A stretch of 64,000 nt of DNA from Stigmatella aurantiaca DW4/3-1. Its GTDB lineage: Bacteria; Myxococcota; Myxococcia; Myxococcales; Myxococcaceae. The DNA is taken from the NCBI RefSeq assembly GCF_000165485.1, contig NC_014623.1, positions 6,156,893-6,220,892 on the forward strand. The letters run 5' to 3'. Shown piece by piece: positions 1 through 9,600 of the stretch. The position numbers were made by a program, and so were the translations under genes. The notes beneath the pieces were generated by a model that was not told the origin of the DNA, did no database searches, and saw only the letters and a list, made by a program, of their open reading frames with translations. Each line of letters begins with the position of its first letter. The first letter of the stretch is position 1.

Positions 1-1391
1 CGCGAGCCTTGGCCCGCTGCGTGGATGACACAAGCAAGCCCAGAGTGACCCTCGGGAAGAAGCGCTGCCTGATGAACCCAGGGAATGCTGATGAGTTCCC
101 GCTCAACCGGCTCCGGGTGAATCTTCCGGCCATCTCCGAGCACGATCACATTCTTCTTCCGGCCCATCAGGTGGAGAAAGCCTTCATCATCGAACCAACC
201 GAGATCGCCCGTCGCGACCTTGCCCTGCCCCAGATAGGTCTCCGCGCAGACCTCCGGATCAATGCCGACGTATCCAGAGGTGAGCGGAACCCGTCTCTGG
301 ACGGTGATTTCGCCGTCCGGTAACAGCTCGACCCGGACCCCGGCCACAGGGTGTCCCACACTTCCAGAACGGGCTGTTCGCGGGGTGTTGCAGGCAATGA
401 TCCCGCACTCTGTCATGCCATACGCCTCAAACAGCGGCAGCTCGAGGGCTGAATACACCTCCAAGGTCGCACGCCCGACGGGCGCCATCCCCGTGATCAT
501 CAGCCGAACCCGTCCTCCCAGCTCCGAAAAAACCCTCTTCCGGAGAGGCGCAAGTGCCAGGCGCCCCCACAGAAGCAGCCGCCCCCTTCTGGTTCGAGCC
601 CTGGCCGCCATGCGAATCAGCCATCTCAGCGGAAGAGAGCCCGTCACCCGGCGGGCAATCGTCTCGAAGAACAACGGCGGCGCGAGCAGGATCGTGGGCG
701 CCGTCTCCTTCAGCGCAGGCAAGAGGTGTATCGGCTCGATGACGACGAGTGAAATCCCATACCAAAGCGCCGCGTACACCAGAAAGCGCTGCTGAAGGTT
801 GGCAACCGGAAGGAACAGCAAAAGGGTATCTGAAGCGTCGAACGCGTATGTCTCCTTCAGCTCCTCGATACACTGCTCCATCCCGGCGCGCGGCACGGAG
901 ATACACCTGGGCGTCCCCGTACTGCCCGACGAAAAGACCCGGAACGGGGCCGTCCACTCCGGGTCAGCCTGCCTCGGACTGCCAACCCTCAAGGGGATCG
1001 GGCCGCGCGCATTCTCAGCCACCACCCACTCCAGATGAGCGAATCGGGAGATCGGCGTGCCATTGCCCACAAGCAATACCGTGGAGAGTTCCTGCTCCAC
1101 CGCGATGGCCTCAAGGTCCCCATGGAGCTGCGCGCTCGTAAGGGCGACGATCTCACAGCGGAGCGATACCAGCGCAAGGTCGAGCACGATCCACTCGTAG
1201 CAATTGCACGCGAGCACACCCACGCGCATGAGCGCATCGAGGCCGCGGTGACGTAGCTCTGTCACCTTCTGATGCACATCTTCCCGGAGCTGCGCAAAAG
1301 AACGGATCATCAATCCATGTGAAGTGCGCGTCACAATCTGGGCAGCCGGGTGGGCCCCCAGACGATCCGTCAGCTTCGTGAGTTCAGCCAA
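1..1391 (-). CDS. AMP-forming adenylating enzyme (acyl/aminoacyl ligase), C-terminus cut by window edge
   Basis: Adenylate-forming (ANL superfamily) enzyme that should activate a carboxylic acid as an acyl- or aminoacyl-AMP. In the minus-strand frame I read the P-loop-like motif FSSGSTGTPR (about 930-900), the A5 motif AYGMTE (about 400), and TGDLGWFDDEGF followed by GRKKNVIVLGDGRKI (about 220-100). The frame stays open to base 1, so the last part, including the A10 lysine, lies outside. There is no ATG near the N-terminus. I chose TTG at 1391 because GGGGAG lies 7 bases upstream; another TTG at 1427 precedes it and an in-frame stop lies just before that. It is divergent from the reductase/hydrolase and NRPS genes. 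It could load a carrier protein in trans, for example the NRPS module that lacks an A domain (inference). A CoA ligase is equally possible. Confidence 0.8.
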   Translation of the reverse strand, partial: MAELTKLTDRLGAHPAAQIVTRTSHGLMIRSFAQLREDVHQKVTELRHRGLDALMRVGVLACNCYEWIVLDLALVSLRCEIVALTSAQLHGDLEAIAVEQELSTVLLVGNGTPISRFAHLEWVVAENARGPIPLRVGSPRQADPEWTAPFRVFSSGSTGTPRCISVPRAGMEQCIEELKETYAFDASDTLLLFLPVANLQQRFLVYAALWYGISLVVIEPIHLLPALKETAPTILLAPPLFFETIARRVTGSLPLRWLIRMAARARTRRGRLLLWGRLALAPLRKRVFSELGGRVRLMITGMAPVGRATLEVYSALELPLFEAYGMTECGIIACNTPRTARSGSVGHPVAGVRVELLPDGEITVQRRVPLTSGYVGIDPEVCAETYLGQGKVATGDLGWFDDEGFLHLMGRKKNVIVLGDGRKIHPEPVERELISIPWVHQAALLPEGHSGLACVIHAAGQGS

Positions 1392-1504
1392 TGTGCGGCT
1401 CCCCGCTGAAATGAGTCTTCGCTTCAATACGCGAATACGTCATCACCTGGAGGCTTTCAATACATGCTCACCCGATACATAAAAACCCGAGCACACCCCA
1501 CGGC

Positions 1505-1533
1505 TTGACAAAGAAAAAACCATCTCATTACAA
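1505..1533 (+). promoter_or_regulatory. Candidate sigma-70-like promoter for the NRPS unit
   Basis: A perfect -35 hexamer TTGACA (1505-1510) is followed 17 bases later by the weak -10-like TTACAA (1528-1533), in an AT-rich stretch unlike its surroundings. A ribosome binding site GAGG (1541-1544) sits 6 bases before the ATG at 1551, so a transcript from here would have a very short leader. The -10 match is poor, hence low confidence. Confidence 0.35.
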
Positions 1534-1550
1534 AAGCCAAGAGGTGACAC

Positions 1551-3542
1551 ATGCCGAGAACAATTTTGATCACAGGGATCGACAAGCCACTGGGGAGCCT
1601 CCTGGCGGCCTACATCCTCGCGAACAGCCAGGACTCCCTCCTCTGCTGGGCTGACGAGACACCGGACCTTCTTTCCAAGACCTTCGCCCCTCGCCTGCGG
1701 TTTTTCGAGAGTTCCCGCTCGAAGAATGAGCGCATCGATGAGGTTTGGAGCTTGGGCCCTACCCAAGCGCTGACCCTCAACCCACCCCCTGGACCCCCAA
1801 CAAGGGGGTTGACGCGGTTACAGGCCTCGCTTCATGGCGCTCAGATTGGCGTCTTCAACCATGTCAGCACCGTCTATGTGGCTGGCAGCAAGCAAGGCCT
1901 GATTCGAGAAGAACCTTTCGACGGGCAATACGCCGCGAACAACCCAGCAGAAGAAAGCGAGCGCGCTGCCGAGCGGGCGGTGGTGAATTGGAGCCAGGAA
2001 GCAGGCATCGCTTGGCGCATCTTCCGCCCCGCCTTGCTCCTCGGAGTCCCCCTTGCTCCCGCCCCCTTTTCCCCAGGCCCACTTCAGGGTTTCCTCACAG
2101 CCCTCTTTCGATTCCAGGAGCTCATCCATTCCAAGTCGCCTGGATACCTCGATCACCACCCCCTCCGCCTGGCAAGCAACCCAAGCGCCAGCCCGCACAT
2201 CATCCCAGTAGAGCAAGCCCTCGGGTGGATGTTCCAGGTATCGCGTACCTCGGCAAGAAGGAATGACTACTTCCACATCGCGAACCTCGCATCTTCCTCT
2301 CTGAAGACGCTGAGTCAACACATCCGGGATGCCACCGGTCTACAGCTCGAGTGGATCGAAGAGCTTTCCAAGCAGGACCCCATCGACACGCTGTTGCAAG
2401 CCCGGATCGCTGCTTTCAGCTGCTATCTGACCCAGCCCCGGTGTTTCGACAACAGTCACAGCCACTCAATCGTGGTGGGCAATGACCTTAGCCCCCACGA
2501 TGAGGACACGCGGAATGAAGGGAACTCATTCGAGTCCTTTCACCAGCAGTGGATGGACTCGAGACAGCGCGCACGCCGTGCATTAACACCGGCGCTCGAA
2601 TCGCTCAGCCGACGCATGATCTCTGCGGAGGACGGCAGCCCCATCGAATACCAGGCCGCAGGAAGCGGACCAGTGCTGCTCTGCATCAATGCCACGGGAC
2701 AGGACGCCTCCGTCTGGAGGTGGTTCGTCGCGCACTTCCTGAACAACCACCGCCTCATTTACTGGAGCCCCCGGGGAACCTACGGCCCCCCATCGCGCTG
2801 TCCTTCCCTCACATCTCAGTGCGCCGAGCTCGAACTCATCTTGAGCCAAGAAGAAGTCCAGCAATGCCGGATTGTCGCTTGGTGCAGCGGTGCCAAGATC
2901 GCCATCGAACTGCTGAATCGCAGGCCGATCGCGTCCGCGATGGTGCTTGTCACCGGCGCGTTCACGCCCATGAAGGGTTTGGAGCACCTCGAGACAACGT
3001 TCCAACGCACGCTTCAGCAGATGTGCCGGATGGTCAACCAGCGGGGTGAAACGGCCGCGCTGGTGAAGACCGCCATGGTATCGATGGTAACGAATAACCC
3101 CGCGTTCACCCCCGATTTCCCTCAGGGCAAACCCGAGGATGTCCTGGCGCTCGCCAGCCAGGAACTCAGGACGTCCATCGCCAAGCCGTTCGCTCATGAG
3201 GAGAGCATCCGCAACTACAGCTCCCAAGTAGCCGACTACGCCTCGCACGACATCTCCGGCATGCTCAAGAAGGTCACGGTGCCAACCTTGCTCTTGGGAG
3301 CAGAGCTGGATCAGATCGTCTCCCCTGAAGCGTCCAAGATGGTGTCAGAACGGCTTCCTGCCGCCTGCTTCGCGGAACTTCGAGGCGCAAGCCATTACTG
3401 CCTTTACGAGAACGCTGAGCTGATCATCGAACTGGCAGAGCGGTTCTTCGACTCTCCGCGGACATTCCGGCCCGCGAGTCCAGAACTCGCTCGGACCTCA
3501 CCTGCATTTGCGCCAGCCGACGCCCGCCCTCCCCAGGAGTGA
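1551..3542 (+). CDS. Reductase-like NAD(P)-binding domain fused to alpha/beta hydrolase with Cys nucleophile
   Basis: Two-domain protein of 663 residues. Residues 1-300 resemble the extended SDR / thioester-reductase family: TGIDKPLG at the Rossmann loop, HVSTVYVAG after beta-5 and FRPALLLG. The catalytic YxxxK is replaced by Ala133-x3-Glu137, so a normal reductase reaction looks unlikely. Residues 350-640 form an alpha/beta hydrolase. The nucleophile elbow reads AWCSG with Cys445 where Ser is usual; a later GAELD supplies the acid and GASHY the histidine, giving a Cys-Asp-His triad like that of some dienelactone-hydrolase-type and acyltransferase enzymes. The stop overlaps the first possible start of the NRPS gene, so the two are translationally linked. 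A role in chain modification, editing or transfer for the NRPS is inference. Both active sites deviate from consensus. Confidence 0.75.
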   Translation: MPRTILITGIDKPLGSLLAAYILANSQDSLLCWADETPDLLSKTFAPRLRFFESSRSKNERIDEVWSLGPTQALTLNPPPGPPTRGLTRLQASLHGAQIGVFNHVSTVYVAGSKQGLIREEPFDGQYAANNPAEESERAAERAVVNWSQEAGIAWRIFRPALLLGVPLAPAPFSPGPLQGFLTALFRFQELIHSKSPGYLDHHPLRLASNPSASPHIIPVEQALGWMFQVSRTSARRNDYFHIANLASSSLKTLSQHIRDATGLQLEWIEELSKQDPIDTLLQARIAAFSCYLTQPRCFDNSHSHSIVVGNDLSPHDEDTRNEGNSFESFHQQWMDSRQRARRALTPALESLSRRMISAEDGSPIEYQAAGSGPVLLCINATGQDASVWRWFVAHFLNNHRLIYWSPRGTYGPPSRCPSLTSQCAELELILSQEEVQQCRIVAWCSGAKIAIELLNRRPIASAMVLVTGAFTPMKGLEHLETTFQRTLQQMCRMVNQRGETAALVKTAMVSMVTNNPAFTPDFPQGKPEDVLALASQELRTSIAKPFAHEESIRNYSSQVADYASHDISGMLKKVTVPTLLLGAELDQIVSPEASKMVSERLPAACFAELRGASHYCLYENAELIIELAERFFDSPRTFRPASPELARTSPAFAPADARPPQE

Positions 3543-3652
3543 CACTCCGCAGGGCCACCCCTCTACATACAAACCCGTATGGTGATTGCTCATATGGACG
3601 GTCCTTGAGCATTGGGTCACGCTTTGCAGACACTCCATCCATCCTATCTCAT

Positions 3653-6600
3653 ATGCCCCTGAACCGGCAGCCTCTCACCCTGATCGAACTCCTCGAAGAG
3701 AAAGCCTCACTGACGCCTGATCAACCTCTCTTCACATTCCAGGAAGAGACGGAGGGCGAGGAGAAAACCCTGTCTTACGGTGAGTTGCGCTACCGGGCGT
3801 TGACGATTGCACGCTCGGTCCAAGCGCTCGCCGCTCCCGGAGAGCGGGCGCTTCTGCTGTATCCTCCCGGGTTGGAATACATCGCGGGGTTCTTCGGCTG
3901 CCTGTATGCAGGCATGGTCGCAGTGCCAGCCTATCCGCCGGATCCGCTCCGGCTGAACCGCACCCTTCCCCGGCTGCGCGCCATGATCCAGGATGCGCAG
4001 GCCAAGGTGGTCCTCACCACATCGTTCATCCTCTCGATGGGTGAGTCTCTCTTCGAGCAGGAACCGGATTTCAAGAACCTCCACTGGATAGCCACCGACG
4101 ACCTCCCAAAAGGTGCCCCGGATCGCTGGGTCCAACCGAGTGTTTCAGGTAACACGCTCGCTTTCCTCCAATACACTTCTGGCTCCACAGGAGCGCCCAA
4201 GGGAGTGATGCTCACGCATGACAACCTGCTGTGCAACCTGGAGATGATCGCCCACACCTTTCAAATCCGGTCTGACAGCGTTTGCGTCATCTGGCTGCCT
4301 CCGTACCACGACATGGGTCTGATTGGAGGCATCCTGGAGCCTGTCTACACAGGCATGAGGACCACGCTCATGTCGCCGATGAGCTTCCTCAAGAATCCTT
4401 TTCGATGGCTGGACACCATCTCCCGTCTCAAAGCGACCGTCAGTGGTGGCCCGAATTTCGCTTTCGATCTCTGCGTCCGAAAAGTGACCGCCGAACAGCG
4501 TCAGCGACTCGACTTAAGTCACTGGAAGGTGGCGTTCTCCGGCGCCGAGCCCATACGTCCAGAGACACTCGATCGCTTCACTCAGACTTTCGAAACATGC
4601 GGTTTCCGCCGGAAAGCCTTCTTCCCTTGTTATGGGTTGGCAGAGGCAACCCTCATCGTTTCCGGTGGCGAGGTGCCCGAGCCCCCCATCCTGTGTTCGC
4701 TGCGAGCATCGGCCCTGGAACAAGGTCAGGCTGTGGAGGCCCCTTCAGGAGAACTGGATTCGCGGACGCTGGTGGGGTGTGGCCAGACGGTCCCCAACCA
4801 GGAAATCCTCATCGTGGACCCGGTATCATCGGTCCCATGCCCACCTGGCAAGGTCGGCGAAATCTGGGTCTGCGGCCCCAGCGTCGCGCAGGGCTATTGG
4901 CAGAAGCCCACGGAGACCGGGCAGATCTTCCAGGCACGGCCCGCGAGTGGGGGTGAGCGCGTCTATCTCCGGACAGGAGACTTGGGTTTTTTGAAGGAGA
5001 GAGAACTCTTTGTCACGGGCCGACAGAAGGACCTGATCATCATCCGCGGGCGCAATCACTTCCCTCAGGATCTGGAGCTGACGGCGGAGCAGAGCCATCC
5101 ATCGCTTCGGCCTGGCTGCTCAGCAGCGTTCTCTGTCGACTGGGAGGGAGAGGAAAAGCTTGTGCTCGTCCAAGAGGTTGACGTTCGCAAGGCTGGAGAC
5201 TTGCGGGCGCAGCTGGACGTCTGTAAGGCCGCAGCCACCGCACTCCGCCAGCGACTCGCCGAGGTGCACGAGGTCCAACTCCACGCCCTGGCGTTGATCG
5301 AGCCGGGCACCATTTTCAAGACATCCAGTGGCAAGATCCAGCGCAGCGCGTGCCGGGAGGCCTTCCTGTCGGGCGCGCTGCAAACCGTGCTGAAGTGGGA
5401 GACGAGCAACCGGGCGGTGCAGCCTCGAGCAGTTCACGAAGCAGCACCTCCCCCCTTGTTGACGGCGGCGCCTACCGATCTGAGCACTGAAGAGGGACTT
5501 CAGTCCTGGCTGGTTGCCCATGTCGCCAAGCAGCTCCGCATCCCCGCCACATCACTCGATCCAGCCATGCCCCTCACCGGCTACGGCCTGGACTCGCTGG
5601 CCGCAGTGGAGCTGGCACACTCGCTCGAAAAGGGCCTTGGGTTCCCTATTTCCATGGAGCTACTGCTTCAGGGCTCCAGTCTCGCCCAGCTCGCGCGCCA
5701 GTTCTTCACGCAGCGTCCCCAGGAAGCCAAAGATCATGCGCCGCTGGTGAGTCAGCTGCCACGAAACAACCCCCTGCCGCTGTCGTACGCACAGCAACGC
5801 CTGTGGTTCCTGGACCAACTGGAGCCCGGCAGCCCCCGCTACATCATCCCCGCCGCCGTTCGCATCGAAGGCGCTCTCAATGTTCCCCTCCTCGAGCACT
5901 CCTTCCTCCTCCTGGCCCTGCGCCATGAGCCCCTTCGCACCACCTTCCTCTCCTCCCCCCAGGGGCCCTCTCAGCTCATCTCCCCCTCTTCCTCCTTCCA
6001 GCTCCAACACTTCGACTTGCGCTCCCTTCCTCCTCACCTGCGCGACGCTCGCCTCCTCTCCCTCTGCTCTGAACTCTCCCTCCTTCCCTTCTCCCTCTCT
6101 CAGGGCCCCCTTCTCCGCGCCTGCCTTCTTCACCTGGATGAGCACCTCTTCGTCCTCTTCCTCTCCATGCACCACATCATCTCCGATGGCTGGTCCATGG
6201 GCGTCCTCGTCCGCGAGTTGGCCTCCCTCTACCAGTCCCTGCTCCACTCAGCTCCCTCCACCCTCCCAGACTTGCCTTTCCAGTACGCTGACTTCGCCTC
6301 CTGGCAACGCTCCTGGCTCCTCGGCCCTCGCCTCCTCTCTCAACTGGCCTGGTGGCGCGAACACCTTTGCGGTGCCCCCCTCTCTCTTCACCTCCCCACC
6401 GACTTCCCCAGGCCTCCCGTCCTCTCCTCTCGCGGGGCCTCCGTCCCTGTTCTCCTTCCGGCCTCTCTCTCCCGCTCCCTCCACTCCTTGTGCCTTCGTG
6501 AGGGCGTTACTCCCTTCATGGCTCTCATCGCCGTCTTCCAGTTGCTCCTGTCTCGCTACTCCGCTCAGGACGACATCTGCGTCGGCTTCCCCATCGCCAA

Positions 6601-9600
6601 CCGCAACCTCCCTTCCCTCGAAGGCCTCATCGGCTTCTTCGCCAACACCCTCCTCCTCCGCTCCCGCCTTCCTCCTGACTCCTCCTTCCTTCAACTCCTC
6701 TCTCAGGTCCGCTCCTCCTCCCTCGGCGCCTATGCTCACCAGGATGTCCCTTTCGACAAGCTCGTCGAGGCGATGAACCCCGAGCGGGACCTCAGCCGCT
6801 CTCCTCTCTTCCAGGCCATGTTCTCCCTTCAGAACACTCCCGTCCTCGAGCTGGATGAGGTCCACCTTCATTTGCGCCAGCTCGAGTTGGAAAGCCAGAC
6901 CTGTCTCTTCGACCTGATGTTGTCACTTGAAGACACCGGCACGGGCTTCGCGGGCAAGCTCCACTACAGCACCGATCTCTTCACGGCAGCCACCGCCTCT
7001 CAAATGGCCAGACACTTCCTCGTACTGATGGAGGGCCTCCTCAACAACCCAGATCAGCACCTCTCGGAAGTATCGCTCCTGACGCCCCAAGAGCGGCAAC
7101 AACTCCTGGAAGAGTGGAGTGGCACAGCTCCGCTCGCCAGCTCCCTGTGTCTCCACCACCTCTTTGAAGCCCAGGTGGCGCGCAGCCCGGATGCCATCGC
7201 GCTCGTCGTTGACTCCACCCGGCTCAGCTACCGGGAACTCAACCGCCGTGCCAACCAACTCGCGCACTGCCTGCAAGCCCTCGGAGCCAGTCCCGATGTA
7301 CCCATTGGCCTCTGCCTCCAGCGCTCCACTGACATGGTGATCGGCCTTCTTGCAATCCTGAAAGCCGGCGCAGCCTACGTTCCCCTTGACCCTGCTTACC
7401 CCGCCGAAAGACTTATCTATTCCTTTCAGGACGCTGGCGCTTCCCTTCTCGTCACCCAGGACACGCTTCGCCATCTCTTGCCAATCGCTGGCGCCAAGAC
7501 TGTCTGCCTCGATTCCGGCTGGGAACCGATCTCTCGCGAGTCCACAGACAACCCACGCTCCTCCGTCTTGCCGTCGAATCTCGCCTACGTCCTTTACACC
7601 TCTGGATCTACAGGCAGACCCAAAGGGGTCGCCATCGAGCACCACAACGCCGCCGTCTTCATCCAATGGTCGCTCAACTGCTTCTCGGCCCAGCAACTGG
7701 CCGGCGTCCTCGCCTCCACGTCCATCTGCTTCGATCTCTCCATCTTCGAACTCTTCGCGCCGCTCTGCTCCGGCGGCACCGTTCTGCTTGCCAGCAACGC
7801 CCTCGCGCTGCCCTCGCTCCCGGCCGCCCAAGAGGTCACCCTCATCAACACGGTCCCATCCGCCATCGCGGAATTGGCCCGTACCAACGCCATCCCGTCC
7901 TCCATTCACACCCTCAATCTGGCTGGAGAGCCTCTTTCTGGCTCCCTCGTGCGAGCCCTGTACTCGCTTCCCTCCATCCAACACGTCTTCAACCTTTATG
8001 GGCCCACCGAGGACACCACCTACTCCACCTTCACCCTCATTCCGAAGGACGCCTCATCCGAGCCCACCATCGGCCGTCCCATCTCCGGCACACGGGCCTA
8101 TGTACTGGACCGGCAACTTCACCTCGTTCCCCGGGGTGTTCCCGGCGAACTCTATTTGTCCGGCTCGGGCCTGGCTCGAGGATATATCAACCGCCCAGAG
8201 CTGACCGCCGAGCGATTCCTCCCAAACCCTTTCAGCACTGAACCCGGGAGCCGCCTCTACAAGACCGGCGACCTCGCACGCTTTGCCGTGGATGGAAACC
8301 TTGAGTACCTCGGCCGCATCGATCATCAGGTCAAGATCCGCGGCTTCCGCATCGAGCTGGGGGAGATTGAGTCCATCCTCCTCACCCAACCTGGGCTGCA
8401 CCAGGCAGCCGTGCTCGCCCACGAAGAAGCCCCTGGAGACAAGCGCCTTGTCGCTTACGTCGTTGCGGCCCGGAACCACTCTTTCACCCCGGCGGAGTTG
8501 CGACGCCTTCTCAAGGAACGATTGCCTGACTACATGGTCCCTTCGGCCTTCGTCTTGCTCGACGCCCTGCCACTTACCCCCAATGGCAAACTCGACCGCA
8601 AAGCCCTCCCACGCCCTGGTGCCCCCTCACTGGAGCAGAAGGGCTTCGTCCCCCCGCATACACAGACGGAGAAGGCCTTGGCCGAGATGTGGTGCGAACT
8701 GCTCAATATAGACAGGGTCGGCATCCAGGACCACTTCTTTGAACTCGGCGGCCACTCCTTGCTGGCCTCTCAAGTCATCTCACGCATCCGCAGCGCGCTC
8801 GGCGTCGAATTGCCTTTGCGCTCGCTTTTCGAGTCCCCCTCCCTTGAGTCTTTCGCCACCGCGGTTGACTCCGCCCTGAACTCCCCACAAGCCCCTCAGC
8901 TCCCCCAACGGCTGCCTCCACAGTCCCGCCCTGGCCCCCTGCCGCTGTCGTACGCACAGCAACGCCTGTGGTTCCTGGACCAACTGGAGCCCGGCAGCCC
9001 CCGCTACATCATCCCCGCCGCCGTTCGCATCGAAGGCGCTCTCAATGTTCCCCTCCTCGAACACTCCTTCCTCCTCCTGGCCCTGCGCCATGAGCCCCTT
9101 CGCACCACCTTCCTCTCCTCCCCCCAGGGGCCCTCTCAGCTCATCTCCCTCTCTTCCTCCTTCCAGCTCCAACACTTCGACTTGCGCTCCCTTCCTCCTC
9201 ACCTGCGCGACGCTCGCCTCCTCTCCCTCTGCTCTGAACTCTCCCTCCTTCCCTTCTCCCTCTCTCAGGGCCCCCTTCTCCGCGCCTGCCTTCTTCACCT
9301 GGATGAGCACCTCTTCGTCCTCTTCCTCTCCATGCACCACATCATCTCCGATGGCTGGTCCATGGGCGTCCTCGTCCGCGAGTTGGCCTCCCTCTACCAG
9401 TCCTTGCTCCACTCAGCTCCCTCCACCCTCCCAGACTTGCCTTTCCAGTACGCTGACTTCGCCTCCTGGCAACGCTCCTGGCTCCTCGGCCCTCGCCTCC
9501 TCTCTCAACTGGCCTGGTGGCGCGAACACCTTCGCGGTGCCCCCCTCTCTCTTCACCTCCCCACCGACTTCCCCAGGCCTCCCGTCCTCTCCTCTCGCGG

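Noticed and set aside
1443-1766. 107-codon minus-strand open frame over the start of the reductase/hydrolase gene
   Set aside because: Overlaps the N-terminal Rossmann region of a supported gene and has no homology I recognise.
5880-6776. Ser/Pro-rich frame inside the first C domain (also in its copy at 9045-9941)
   Set aside because: A shifted-frame product of the pyrimidine-rich C-domain DNA; same frame is open in both copies because they are duplicates.
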